Position numbers and translations under genes: made by a program
Shown: positions 1-11,597 of the stretch, piece by piece
Layout: each line of letters begins with the position of its first letter
How positions within the stretch are numbered: position 1 is the stretch's first letter
Source: Ridgeia piscesae
Lineage: Eukaryota; Annelida; Polychaeta; Sabellida; Siboglinidae
NCBI GenBank assembly: GCA_025642075.2
Contig: JAODUO010000868.1
Location: 20,001 to 84,000 of the forward strand
Reading direction: 5' to 3'
Length of the DNA: 64,000 nucleotides
Notes under the pieces: generated by a model
What the model was told of the DNA's origin: nothing
What the model saw: only the letters and a program-made list of their open reading frames with translations
Database searches by the model: none

Positions 1-189
1 ATATAAATAATAATGATTCGTTTGCAGAAATTGAGAACACTAGTGAAGAAAGTTAGTATATGAATGATTTGCAAACAACTGCGTCTTAACTATTCCATGG
101 TCAAATTAATGCAGGTTCGGTACTTAAAATAAGTGATGAACCATTTGTTTCTTTATTTACACTAAGGCATACAAGAAAAGTTTTCCTCT

Positions 190-265
<76 letters not shown>

Positions 266-420
266 CAAGAGGTATTACTAATTATATTATATTTCTTAGT
301 GAAATGAAATGGTTCATCACATATTTTAAGCATCGAACCTAAATTAACTTGACCATCGAATAGTTAAGACGCAGTTGTTTGCAAATCATTCATATAGTAA
401 CTTTCTCCATTAAACGACCT
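1..420. repeat. Foldback palindrome with AT-repeat loop
   Basis: Bases 47-190 and 263-412 are inverted copies of each other; a stretch of over 30 bases around 60-95 pairs with 361-396. The loop is a pure AT dinucleotide run at 192-262. The arm start (GCAGAAATTGAGAACACTAG) recurs at 23546, so the palindrome belongs to the repeat family shared with 19840-23625. The left half may continue outside the window. Confidence 0.75.
192..262. repeat. (AT)n microsatellite
   Basis: Uninterrupted AT dinucleotide run at the centre of the palindrome. Confidence 0.98.
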
Positions 421-2330
421 CCATTGATCTGATTTTGCAATTATTTTACTATGAACGATGAAATAACTAGAATGCCTTCAAATGATGGATTCACTAATTG
501 TGTTTTTTTTTTCTTCAGAATCAAACAGCAACCATCGCGCACCTTTGTCCATTAACGTGTAGCGACATCCAGCGGATAATATTTGACCTAGCGGATGTGA
601 AACAGATACGTCGTCTTCACCAAGGCGTAAACAGTCTTAGACAGTTCAAAATGACACTCAACGATTGAAGTGATTTTGGTTTATTTTCGTACTGACTCAA
701 TTCTTCTGTTCAGTAACCGAACATCGCAACTACTGGAAGTTCACCCTCTCTGAAACGTGGATGATCGTTATTCGTTTCCAAGTGTTATGTCGCCAGGAAA
801 ATATTTTACAATAGCTTCATTGCACAACTCTAGATTACGGTCACAACAGCTTAGACAAAATCACTACTCATTACCGTTATACTATATTTTTCAAACTGGA
901 TCTCAGCACATCATATATAATCTTTAATGAAATGTTATAAGTCATTTTGAGGCGCTAAGTAAAGAACACGTTTTTAGCCTTGACAGTTATTGGCTGTGCT
1001 ATATTATAATATGGGGTTGTTGTATATCTAAGTGTAGAATGCCTGTTTGCTGTGCATATGCTTCTAATGTGAGGCGTGCCGAATCAGCGGAATAAAATGA
1101 GTGATTTGTACGTGGGTGTTTTTGAATAGTTTTTGTCCACGACGATTCAGCTTAATCCAGATTTAGAAAGTTGCATCTGTTAAACACGTCACACATGTGG
1201 TGTCCATCTCCGATGTCTGTCACGCATTATCTGTCCCTATTTTACGGTTACTTTTCCATCCCAATATACCATGGAACAATGTTCGTGTTGTGGGCGTGCG
1301 TGAGTATGTGCGTGCATAGGTGTCTGAGGTTAGTGATGTGATAGAATGATAGGTTTTAATGTTTGCCGCGTTATATAAATGATGCTACTATTTTAAAATT
1401 TAGCAAAAGACATCTCGGAAAAAACTCCGAAAACAGTCTAGTACACACATTAGCTTAGTTTTAAGATACTGACAAATTCCCAGTTAGTAACTGTTGACAT
1501 AGTTAAGGTGAAGTTACCATCCTAAATTACCACCTTCTAGAGAGTGCGCGTGTGTGAGTGTAACAAATGAAATCGCCTACGAGGAATGTGGTTGGCCTTT
1601 CGTCATGTCATATTGTGTGTTCATTATATTAAGATTCCCTCCAGTCGTGTATCCGTCTTCAAATTGTCAAAAATATTTGAGCGGTTCCCACGGATGATTC
1701 AGTTTATGGAGATTACGATATATTGTATCGCAGCGCAACGACCCCTGGCTTCCACGGATGGTACCAACTAGTGAACGTCAACATAATAATTAACAATACT
1801 GTGAGTCCACCTAGCGACCATCAAGGTAACAATCCACAACACTGTGTCTCCGCATAGTGCATACTGCATAACCAAGTTACGACACTCCATAGCGGCAAAT
1901 GTGGGACTTTGGTTTTCCTGCCTCTGTCAATTTATCACAACCTGGCTGAGCCAAAGAAGGAAATCGACCATGGACTCTTTGGCCTCATATGTAGAGCCTG
2001 ATATATGTTATCGATTTACGAGTCTACACGTGGACACGATAGTTAGCCTCATACCTCTTTGTGAATGTCACTGCCACCCAAAGCATAGCTTTCTTTTTAT
2101 ATAATATGTAAACCTGACATCATTATAAAAATAGCGTGTCGTTAGGTATGTATGCGGTTATCACTTGGTAATGAATGTTAATCACTTGGTTTAATTCATC
2201 GAAACATTTGACGTGCGGCTAAATTACTAAACCAGGTAGCACACTAAATGGTGTCTTCCGATTGTTATTATTTGTCGTCCTGTATATCTGTGTTATTGTG
2301 TGCGAGTGTTTTCATGCATACCATACATCC
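420..2330 (+). repeat. Interspersed repeat, copy 1 of an inverted pair
   Basis: Blocks at 420-720, 1075-1195 and 1640-2330 match, in reverse orientation and in the same order, 23345-23545, 22215-22340 and 19840-21220. Copies are diverged, with many substitutions and indels. No protein domain was recognised, so the element type is unknown. It ends near 2330, directly against the broken Harbinger gene. Confidence 0.7.
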
Positions 2331-2332
2331 AC

Positions 2333-3054
2333 TATTACTAGCCACTGTTACCACCCTACAACACCCTTCTCAATTGACCCGTCTGAAAACGTGTTACACA
2401 AACCACTGTTTGCAAGGATCTTTGCATCTGTGGTGCAGCAGGCCACCTGACAACTACATCTAGCATTGTGCCAGTAGCATTCACTACCACCTGTACGTTG
2501 ATGGAATGAAACCCCTTCCGATTCACCTATGCCTGCAATAATTATGGTTTCGTGTATATAAATGTTTACTTAATTTATTTCAGTATCTTGTGCATATTAT
2601 GTTAATGAATTGAACAATCAATATATGAATAACATGTACGACTGAGTACAGGTCAATTTGTGTGAAACAAATTGTTTTATGATATTATTATCAGTGTATG
2701 AGGCTGCAACTGTTTTGTTTTGTGCAACACTTAGTGAACATAGCGTAGGATAATGAGTGACATGTTGTACATATGCAATAAGTATACGTACCTCTGCACT
2801 CAGAGTAGGGGCTTGAATCCTTATATGTGTGCCATCAATTAGACCCACAATTCCAGGAAACTGGTCCATTCTGTACAATTCCTGGGCCTACAATCAATTG
2901 CAGTAGGGTAATTTTGTATCATTAGATAAATACTTCCATACAGTATGTTGTCATATAATGTTCAACAAAACATGTTATGTATGCAAGTAACCAAGCCAAT
3001 GTGCAAGTATACAGCCACTCAAACATAACACACTCACACACACATACACACACA

Positions 3055-3125
<71 letters not shown>

Positions 3126-3557
3126 ATACAAACAAACACACATACACACACACATACACACACACATAAACACAAACACACACACACACACACATACACA
3201 TACACACACACAACACACATTACAAACACGCCACTTCATACATCGATTTATACAACAAATATTAATAATTGTTATATACACTTGTTGATGTACAATGTTA
3301 CTTGTTTTTTTGATAATAAATTACTGCAAATGTTAGCGTTTCTGATGTATTACATTAATTACTTTTCAACTGGTTTTTTTAACATTACATTACATGCACA
3401 TCCAACAATGTATAGACAAACAACCCGTTATTTGACGAACTTCCATATCCGAAGTAGGCTTGCTTATGTGATCAGGTGCAATGTCTACTAGGGCCGCTGT
3501 CACTTCATTCACCGTCCCCGACACAGAAGACTGACACCCCCCCATTGGCATCACCAA
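2333..3557 (-). pseudogene. PIF/Harbinger transposase copy 1, catalytic half (broken)
   Basis: This is the downstream half of a HARBI1-like DDE nuclease gene; its upstream half is at 11598-12865. Read on the minus strand, an exon from 3557 to about 3425 carries the middle of the protein. Exon 2881-2792 encodes FPGIVGLIDGTHIRIQAP, the first catalytic Asp block, and ends at a GTACGT donor. An exon from about 2532 to 2335 encodes VNRKGFHSINVQ, then VVVRWP and a DAKILANSG-like second Asp block. Damage seen: a stop just before VNRKG, a frameshift after RWP, a frameshift near a run of seven Gs around 3535, and an abrupt end at 2333 where another repeat begins. The third acidic block is absent. The family assignment rests on motif order; exon edges are hand-called. 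Confidence 0.85.
3031..3213. repeat. (CA)n microsatellite
   Basis: CA dinucleotide array with interspersed TACA and AACA variants, lying in the intron of the Harbinger copy. The long His/Thr or Cys/Val reading frames here are artefacts of the repeat. Confidence 0.97.
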
Positions 3558-3565
3558 GAATCAGT
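3558..3565. other. Left target-site duplication of the 8 kb element
   Basis: GAATCAGT here is repeated exactly at 11590-11597. The two copies directly flank the inverted termini. Merlin transposons are known to make 8-9 bp duplications. Confidence 0.85.
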
Positions 3566-3566
3566 G

Positions 3567-3892
3567 GTACTTTTGCAGTTTAGGCCCGCACCTCGAAAAA
3601 ACCATCAAAATGATCACCTACGATGACCAAACTTCGCATGCAGTATCTACTACACCTGTACTACGCGTATGCACTTGTCACGTGATCAAATTTTTTTAAT
3701 TAATGCCTGAAATTGATCAAAATGTCGCTAAATAACGCACTTTCTTCGATGAGTTACTACTGACACAGTGAACTCCGCCAGGTGGCGCCACCATCTTGCT
3801 GCCGTAAAACCGTGGGGTCAGACCACAATGTTTTGGAAGATAACAGCACATGGTTATGAAATTGTAATTATTTTATACTACCAGGAAATAAT
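3567..3892 (+). repeat. Left long terminal inverted repeat
   Basis: About 326 bp matching the reverse complement of 11263-11589 with only a few differences, including length change in a T run near 3690. It contains a near-palindrome, GGTGGCGCCACC, around 3782. Confidence 0.9.
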
Positions 3893-4019
3893 CTTTATTA
3901 AAAACAATTGTTTTTTAAATGCTCAAACCGATGTTATTTTATTGCAGTACAAATATTGGTAATCATTAGCCATGAACACTTAGATTATTAGTGGTTTAGT
4001 ATGTAAGAATTATAATATA

Positions 4020-4323
4020 CATTTATACAAAAAAAAAAAAAAAATTATATATATATATATATATATTAATTATATAAGTATATAATTATTGTGTTTTTAA
4101 TATATGAAATAATAATTTAATATATAAATTTTACATATTATAAATAATAATATAAATAATAATGTTAAAATATATATATATATATAATTTAATATTATTA
4201 AATATATATTTAATATGTAATATATGGGGTGTAAAAAAATAATTAAAATACTAAAAAAATATAATATAATAATAAATATATATATATATATATATATTAT
4301 ATGTATATATAATATATTATTGA

Positions 4324-4356
<33 letters not shown>

Positions 4357-4783
4357 TATTTAATATATAATAAATTTTTTTTTTTTTTTTTTTTTGTAAT
4401 AATTATTATAAATTTAACAATAAATATATAATATATTTATGTATTATAAATGGTAATGATAATTTACATAGAATTTTATATGTAAATTATCAAATTTTTA
4501 ATATGTAAATATATTATATGTATATTATATATTGCACAAATAAACAACATTTTTACAAAAGGGATTATAGCAAACCCCTTAATAAATTTTTTAAAATAAT
4601 AATTTTTTTAAAATAAAGTTAAATATATATATTAAGTAAAAAATTATGATATACACATATTACATATATTTATATACATATTAAATAATATATATATTTA
4701 TATATATTTCAATTTATAAATAATATCAATATTACATTATCATTTAAAAATATATATATAATTTTATATATATATATATATAT

Positions 4784-4823
<40 letters not shown>

Positions 4824-4860
4824 AAATATACGTATATATTTATAATATTACTTTTTTACT
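4020..4860. repeat. Extremely AT-rich block
   Basis: About 840 bases made almost only of A and T, with several (AT)n runs, a run of As near 4030 and a run of Ts near 4375-4396. No coding signal. It lies inside the 8 kb element. Confidence 0.9.
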
Positions 4861-5918
4861 GACATCGAGGACTTCACAGTCGATTATGTCTAAGACGTGT
4901 CTACTTCTAGTAACACAACCCTAAGTCATTGATTCTTTTTCCTAGCCTAGTTGACCGGTTTGTCCACCTTGGCAACCATGTCAACCCAAATTTTTAAACC
5001 CCGATGAAGGGCAGCTACCTTCTGACCGCCTCACCCACACCCCAGGCAGCAGTAAGCATCATTTACTAGCATAACCTCACCCAGAGACCCGTCCACCCGT
5101 CATTTGGATGGGCAAAATTTGCGTTTTTGGACGGGCAGTTATTTGTCAAGGACGGGTCAGCCAGACGGGCCGTCCATAACCGTTCATGTCGTTTTTTTGT
5201 GTGCGAGCTTGCGTGTCCATGCCATTTTACAATGTAATTGAAACTGCCAAAAAGTCAGTTACAGACAATGTATCAATCACTACAGTTTATTACTTGCGTC
5301 AATGACATTCTCTGTGTATCACAGAGAGTGTTTGTCTGGTTTTGGCAAGCTAGTCTTGGTAACTGATTGTATTATTTGAATTATGCATACAAGATTTTAG
5401 CAAAATGTTAATTTAGATGCACTTGTAATTCATTGAGACATAAATTACAGAGACAAGGCGTACATATTTTATAACGAAGTTATCACACTTGATGTCACCA
5501 CCAAGAAGCCAGGGTTTGGGGGTTGACTGGCAGTGAAAGGCGACGCGACAATATGAAGCCACTTGCCCTGCGAGGGAGGCTAGACGCTCTTTCATATAGG
5601 CGCTACCTAAATCTCGTCATATGGGTCTAACAAACGTCGCTGATTTGATAATTACCATCACGATAAATTTACGTGTATCACGTGATTTTTTAAAAGAGAT
5701 GCATTCGTCAATACGCCAGTCATTTTGTATGAGTTTATCAAACAAGTTGCGTCGCACTATGAAATTTTTAATCACCGGTAACAAAGACTAGTATTACCAC
5801 GTGGACATACATAGAACGGAAACACAGATCGACAACAGTTCGTCTAGATGTCTACTGACATAACTATATGGAATACCATTTACAGCATAGCATGCGATTT
5901 ACAGCATAGCTTGTATTT
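4861..5918. other. Unassigned interior of the 8 kb element
   Basis: No gene or known repeat recognised. A short cluster of GACGGGC/GACCCGTCC words lies at 5088-5172. Reading frames are short and without motifs. Confidence 0.5.
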
Positions 5919-6545
5919 GAAATAAATATGTGGGTCGGGATCGTCGTGGTGGTAAGATAAATTGGGAAATATTTTGTTGATGTTGACGTGCGTTTTTTTT
6001 AGTTAAAATCCATCTATAGCAGTTTTACAGGATGCCATCCACCTTTAAGAAAACCAAAATGTATAACAAAATAATAATGTCTGATGAAATTGATTATTAT
6101 TTAGGTTTATTGATTCATTTAATCAGAAATAAATATGTGGGTAGGGATCGTCGTGGTCTTAAGAAAAATTGAGAAATTATTTGTTAATGTTGACATGCGT
6201 AGTTTCAGTTAAAATCCACTTATATCAGTTTTATTTGGATGCCATCCGCCTTTAAGAAAACCAAAATTGATAACAAAATAATAGTGTCTGGTGAAATTTA
6301 TTATTATTTTGGTTTATTGGGTCAGTTTATTCAGAATTCAACACGTCAACGCAATCCCTACAATGGCTCCACGTGTAGAAGGTCAAAGTTCGAAGTTTGG
6401 TGGTTCATATTTATAGATCATTTAGAAAATCCATTCATACCGACTCAATTTAATGCCATCCGCACATTAAAAAGCCAAAATGAATAAGATACTAATATGT
6501 TCTGATGAAACTGGTGGTTATTTTGCATTTAATCAGAAATTTGAA
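5919..6545 (+). repeat. About 206 bp tandem duplication, 2.5 copies
   Basis: Copy 1 starts at 5919 and copy 2 at 6126; both begin GAAATAAATATGTGGG. A third partial copy lies at about 6443-6545 after an unrelated spacer. Each copy contains a line that reads MPS(T/A)FKKTK followed by a diverged tail, suggesting that the repeated segment may have been coding. No family recognised. Confidence 0.75.
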
Positions 6546-7516
6546 AACTAAATTAAAACAATCAGCTTAGCAATCGCTGTACGAGACATCGACATGTACG
6601 AATTACTCAGTCATTTAAGCATCCTAGTTTGTGAAGAACCTAGTTTGTGAAGAATGATAGTATTAATGGAATATAGAATATGTTCCATTAATCAACATTT
6701 AATATGTTTTCTTGGGCGCCGTCGCTGAAATTTGTTGGTGATTTCTTTTACGAGGGCAGCATTAGGCAATCGCCTCACGTGGCAGACCTGTAAACAGCGG
6801 CAGTCGGGTAAGAATCTATGTCCAATGATGCCTAATAATTTCAGTTCGCGGCAGTTAAAATGGGGCAATTGTCGTCCCAAGTACGTGGGACAACATCGCT
6901 CAGTGGCTTCCAATCAATTGCAACAAATGTAACTACTTCAAAGACAAAGTCATCATTGCGACACCTTAGTTTTCAGACTCTGGTAATAAACAGACTCCCA
7001 TTTGGCTTTGCAGACCACCTTCGATGCCACCTGTTGACAGTGTTATTATTGGGTGGAAGGATTTAACTGACTTTATTGACAGGCACATTAGAACAATGTT
7101 CCAGTTAGGTCTTCTAGGTTTCCCTGGTACTGGAAGGTCAACTTTCTGAGCAATTCGTTGTACTAAATATAGGCCAGACAGTACAAAAGGGAAAAGGGAT
7201 AGAACAACGATGGGTAACAGGGGTTCATTCAGTTTATTAAGTAATGTCACTAATGCCTCATTCGGCAGCCAAGAATTTTATAAAGATATAATTATTATCA
7301 ATAATTTATTACAAATAACAACACAATGTAATTGGTTAAAACATACACGTTATTGTACAAATAAATCCATAACTGCTGCATTATTCTTCACAAATGCATT
7401 TATTGTAAGTAAATGTTGATTTTTTTTAATAATGAATGTTTTGTACTTTTATAAGTTTTTTAAACAATGTGTTTGAACTTTTACAATGTAGTGCACAGGA
7501 GGTGCTATAGAACATA

Positions 7517-7523
<7 letters not shown>
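6546..7523. other. Unassigned interior of the 8 kb element
   Basis: Overlapping short open frames occur on both strands between 6690 and 7250 (longest 94 codons), but none shows a motif I recognise. Nothing else seen. Confidence 0.4.
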
Positions 7524-7555
<32 letters not shown>

Positions 7556-7572
7556 TTTTTTTTTTTTTTTTG
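7524..7572. repeat. (AT)n then poly-T
   Basis: An AT run at about 7524-7551 followed by a T-rich tract that also serves as the pyrimidine tract of the candidate acceptor at 7580-7581. Confidence 0.9.
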
Positions 7573-7581
7573 TTTTTCCAG

Positions 7582-7973
7582 GATGGACACTGTTCAAAAC
7601 TGAATGCAAGCAATATGTCATTGTTTGGACTTGATATAACATCAAATGGTAAGTGAATCACCTTAATGCAAAACGTATAACCTGTATGCAGATAAGCTGG
7701 TAAAATATCTTATTTTCAACAGAGATCTGCTGTTTCTCCATCATTGCTGTGGATGCAGAGGCAGGAACTAAATCAGAACAAACACCACACCCTGACTTCA
7801 CCACCAGTTATCTCGGCCAACACATCAGCTTCAGCTACTTCAAGATTCCAGCTAAGGACTTCCATTTCTCTGTGGCAATTGATATTTTCATAGAACACAA
7901 CACAGTGCAATCCTGCAAAATCTGCCATTATTTAATGATACAACAACTGACTATTTTAAATTATATCTCAGCT
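7582..7973 (+). CDS. Possible two-exon gene fragment of unknown function
   Basis: A strong acceptor (long T tract, then CCAG) precedes an open segment 7582-7648, which ends at a GTAAGT donor. A second open segment, 7723-7973, follows a CAACAG acceptor and ends at another GTAAGT. The phases agree: 67 nt leaves one base, and the second segment supplies two, giving about 106 codons without a stop (…LFGLDITSN / E / ICCFSIIAV…). No domain, signal peptide or membrane span recognised. It lies inside the 8 kb element and could be cargo, a captured fragment or chance. The case rests only on splice-site quality and frame continuity. Confidence 0.3.
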
Positions 7974-8155
7974 GTAAGTGATTGTAATTGTATGACTTCT
8001 ATTTTCATTGTTTGTTTGTTGTACTATATTGTAAAAGTTCCTATATGTCAATAAATGTACATAGTTTAATCACATGTGAGATTGTGCATTAATATATGCA
8101 TAGCCTTGTTTTATGTCCAATCATCCTTTTTAACATGCTGATTGCAAGATGTGTT

Positions 8156-8254
8156 GATCGCGCGTCGATCGCGCGTCGATCGCGCGTCGATCGCGCGTCG
8201 ATCGCGCGTCGATCGCGCGTCGATCGCGCGTCGATCGCGCGTCGATCGCGCTTC
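8156..8254. repeat. GC-rich 11 bp array, 9 copies
   Basis: Nine head-to-tail units of GATCGCGCGTC, the last with one change (GATCGCGCTTC). The unit is nearly self-complementary and CpG-dense, in contrast to the AT-rich surroundings. Both strands read as Arg/Ala/Ile/Asp repeats, which is a by-product. Confidence 0.95.
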
Positions 8255-8466
8255 GCCCGTGGTAAGTTGAATAAAATTTGGACAGGCAAAAATTAGATCC
8301 TGGGTGAGGGCCTGTTTACTAGTAAAATGAATAATTAAATTTTCTTGGATAGGAAGTTGTCAGGGCATTATTTATAAATTTTACAGTTCTTTAATGTGCA
8401 TAATTGTCTGTAGACCGATATGTTTGATCTGGGGGCCGGTCGGGCCCACAGAGTTGGACATCTTGG

Positions 8467-8489
8467 GACCCGACAATAAATGTCGGGTC
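8467..8489. other. Small perfect hairpin
   Basis: GACCCGACA and TGTCGGGTC form 9 bp arms around a 5 base loop. Function unknown; it lies upstream of the transposase. Confidence 0.4.
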
Positions 8490-8731
8490 AGCGGGCCCCT
8501 GGACCCCTGCTAAATTCGAACCCTGACTTCCGTAGCGTATGACGTACCCTGTTAGCAGGGGCACTTGATTCCTGGAACCATTGTAGTGAGCGCTAAGATC
8601 AAAGAACAGGAAATCACCATTATTTCCCACGCAGTGATTCTCACCAATTCTAAATTGACTATACAACCTAAAGCACGCCAGTCGTCTCACAGAATCGTGC
8701 TACGTGGTTGTATGTCTCTTCTATGGTGAAA

Positions 8732-9650
8732 ATGGCGGGTCGAAATAATTTCCCGAGTGTCACTGGTTTGACAACGAGGGAATTTCATGCCGCGACGCAG
8801 ACGAACGTCGCTGCGATATAGTGGGCCTAACTCCATGGCTTACTTGTAGCAAATCAAGTTTGCGCTACGTGCAACCGCCCCATGGTTTGGAGTCAGGCCG
8901 GGCCCGGCAAGAGTGATGAGTTTCGTTGGCGGTGTGGCAGGCCGTGCAACAAAACATTGTCAATCCGATCGGGATCTTTTTTCGAAGGTAGCCACCTAAA
9001 CATTCGATCCGTGCTTTTCGCTACTGGGCCTTTGAGGAGTTTTCCTTTCGAAAGGCCAGCCGGGAGCTTGCTATGGCCGAACACACGTTCGTCGATTGGC
9101 GGAACTTTCTTCGTGACATCTGCGCCGAGCACTTTCTACGGAACCCTGTCCGTATTGGCGGAGTCGGCGTGGAGGTCCAGGTCGACGAGAGTGTGTTCGT
9201 CCGCAGAAAACACAACGTCGGACGACGACCAGTGCCGCAGCAGTGGGTGTTCGGTGGCATCGATACCACCACCAACGAAGGGTTCCTGGTTGCTGTTCCA
9301 CAGAGGGAAAGCTGCCACTCTCCTGCCCATCATACAGCAGTTCATCCGGCCTGGAACGACTGTTGTATCAGACCTTTGGGCTGCATATAACACCATCGGA
9401 AACATCGGCTATCGACACCTGACTGTTAATCACCAAGTCAACTTCGTGAACCCGGTGACTGGAGCCCACACCAACACGGTAGAAAACATGTGGATGACGG
9501 CTAAACGTCGCAACAAGAGGGAGTGTGGAACAGCCAGAGGCATGGTCGACACCTACCTCGTTGAGTTCATGTGGCGGCTGAAATTCGGAAGGATCCCTTC
9601 AAAAAATCATCAAGGGTATCCGAAGAGTTTATCGAGTATAAGCTGTCACA
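8732..9650 (+). pseudogene. Merlin (ISXO2/IS1016-like) transposase, broken
   Basis: Cut-and-paste DDE transposase. The first in-frame ATG is at 8732 (MAGRNNFPSVTG). A zinc-ribbon-like region follows with CATC and later RCGRPC cysteines, then the family signature SGSFFEGSHL. The catalytic core reads VEVQVDESVF, QWVFGGID, SDLWAAY, HLTVNHQVNFVNPVTGAHTN and then a YLVEFMWRLKFG end. Breaks: TAG at 8819-8821 and TAA at 8828-8830, both explainable as C-to-T changes at Gln codons, plus frameshifts near 9010, 9300 and 9590. The core is otherwise complete, so the copy decayed rather than being truncated. It sits inside the element bounded by 3566 and 11589. Confidence 0.88.
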
Positions 9651-9822
9651 TGAACTCGACCGCAAGAAGAAAAAAGAAAATCCAAAAAAAATAACCCGAC
9701 CACGGTGATACTCAGCCGCGAAAAAAAAAACTAAATAAAAACGGTTCTTTTCAGAGCCAACCAATATTTCCCAAAAGGGAAAATTTCTATACATCAAGCG
9801 ATTATTAATAACATTTAAATAT

Positions 9823-9823
9823 A

Positions 9824-9895
<72 letters not shown>
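9823..9895. repeat. (AT)n microsatellite
   Basis: AT run with a few TATG and TTTA interruptions, 3' of the transposase. Confidence 0.95.
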
Positions 9896-9899
9896 ATCC

Positions 9900-10634
9900 C
9901 AGGGGAAAAATAAATACTGATAAAATATGCATTTTAGCGCAATTTACAACGAGCCCTATCAATGATCTGCGACTTAATTTCTGAAAAAAAGAAAATTTTC
10001 GATTTTCTCAGACGTAATTAGCCATGCTCCTTGGGGTGTCCCTATTGTAATTTTTTATGTAGTACCATCGGAAAGGACACGACCTCAATCTTCACATGCA
10101 TATTTACATATCCATGTCCTCTTTACAGAAATAGCTCAAATTCAACCAATCAACAGTTTTTATGATTGTTGCATACTAATGAGCATCAAGTGCCCTCTGC
10201 GTATGCTGATTAGGCGAGCGCAACCACCATCAAAACAAACACGCCATTTTCCGACGTGGCAGACGCCGATACGCTATTGTCGAGGTTAGAAGTTGTTTAA
10301 ATCGATTGTTTATACAACTCAGCGATGTGGGATGAATTAATACGATGTTAAATGCCCCAATCGACAAAGAACGTGCGTTAGCGCGGTTGTGGGGTGAAAA
10401 CGATCTGGCGAAAGACGCTGAAAGTGACACTGGCAGCGATTCGACAGGTGGCGATGGCGCCCCTTTCCCGGGGTGTACCTTTCCCGGTACATGGAGCTGT
10501 CATGGAGGAATTAGAATCCGATGTCGATGTGCCAAATATCACTGTCCTATATGCCTTATATCAATATATGCCACACAGAAGGAGTTTGCGAATCCCCTTT
10601 CCAAAAAAGTAAAAAACGCAAATCCAAATTTTCC
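9900..10634 (+). other. Unassigned interior; weak open frame 10345-10600
   Basis: Two overlapping frames near 10345-10610 have non-repeat composition, with acidic Ser/Asp-rich stretches (ESDTGSDS; EELESDVDVPN) in adjacent frames, as if one frameshifted gene. Family not recognised. Confidence 0.3.
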
Positions 10635-10744
10635 TACTTATCACTGGTTTGGTTATATATACATATATATTATATATTATACATATATATTACATATATG
10701 TAATATATATACCTTTTTTATTAATATGTTAATTTTGGTTTGTA

Positions 10745-10811
<67 letters not shown>

Positions 10812-11022
10812 TACATAAAACATATATATTTATTATATATATTTACATTATACATATATCTATAATATCTTATATAATAGTATTTAATTACATATATATA
10901 TATAATATTATTAATTTTAAAATATATATAAAGCATAATACATTTATGATCTGTATCAGCACATTGTTATTACATATTCATCTATTCATACATATATACT
11001 TATTACATACACACACATATAC

Positions 11023-11080
<58 letters not shown>
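10635..11080. repeat. AT-rich block with (AT)n runs
   Basis: Pure AT runs at about 10748-10807 and 11030-11080, with TACATA variants between. Confidence 0.93.
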
Positions 11081-11086
<6 letters not shown>

Positions 11087-11262
11087 TTTATTAATATTAC
11101 AATTGTTACTTATCAATTTATTTTTAATAATGAATATTTCCTTGTAAAATATTGACACATTATGCAGATGAGCAATTAACATGTTTCTGCTCGTATTAAA
11201 GTATATGAAGTGCCATCAGCTGTTATTGAGTAAAATCTAAAATGCGTATTTCATGTAATTTA

Positions 11263-11589
11263 TTATTTCCTGGTAGTATTAAATAATTACAATTTCATAA
11301 CCATGTGCTGTTATCTTCCAAAACATTGTGGTCTGACCCCACGGTTTTACGGCAGCAAGATGGTGGCGCCACCTGGCGGAGTTCACTGTGTCAGTAGTGA
11401 CTCGTCGAAGAAAGCGCGTTATTTACTGACACATTTTGATCGATTTCAGGCATTAATTATTATTTTTTGATCACGTGACAAGTGCATACGCGTAGTACAG
11501 GTGTAGTAGATACTGCATGCGAAGTTTGGTCATCGTAGGTGATCATTTTGATGGTTTTTTCGAGGTGCGGGCCTAAACTGCAAAAGTAC
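11263..11589 (-). repeat. Right long terminal inverted repeat
   Basis: About 327 bp, the inverted partner of 3567-3892. Ends CTGCAAAAGTAC immediately before the GAATCAGT duplication. Confidence 0.9.
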
Positions 11590-11597
11590 GAATCAGT
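11590..11597. other. Right target-site duplication of the 8 kb element
   Basis: GAATCAGT, an exact match to 3558-3565. Confidence 0.85.

Larger units (their letters stand above)
3566..11589. mobile_element. 8.0 kb Merlin-type DNA transposon nested in Harbinger copy 1
   Basis: The element has inverted termini of about 326 bp (3567-3892 and 11263-11589), both starting GTACTTTTGCAG when read inward. It is bounded by the 8 bp direct repeat GAATCAGT. Inside is a decayed ISXO2/IS1016-type (Merlin superfamily) transposase at 8732-9650, which fits the duplication length known for Merlin. Removing the insert rejoins a Harbinger reading frame across the breakpoint, which shows that this is an insertion and not two unrelated inverted repeats. 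At 8 kb it is much longer than a transposase gene needs; the remainder is AT-rich DNA, arrays and possible extra coding sequence, some of which may be further nested insertions. That the Merlin transposase belongs to these termini is inferred. Confidence 0.82.

Noticed and set aside
8089..8296. 66-codon Arg/Ala/Ile/Asp frames on both strands
   Set aside because: Translation of the 11-mer array; open on both strands because the unit is nearly self-complementary.
3567..11589. Two unrelated short repeats in inverted orientation
   Set aside because: The exact 8 bp duplication and the rejoined Harbinger code outside the ends favour a single insertion.
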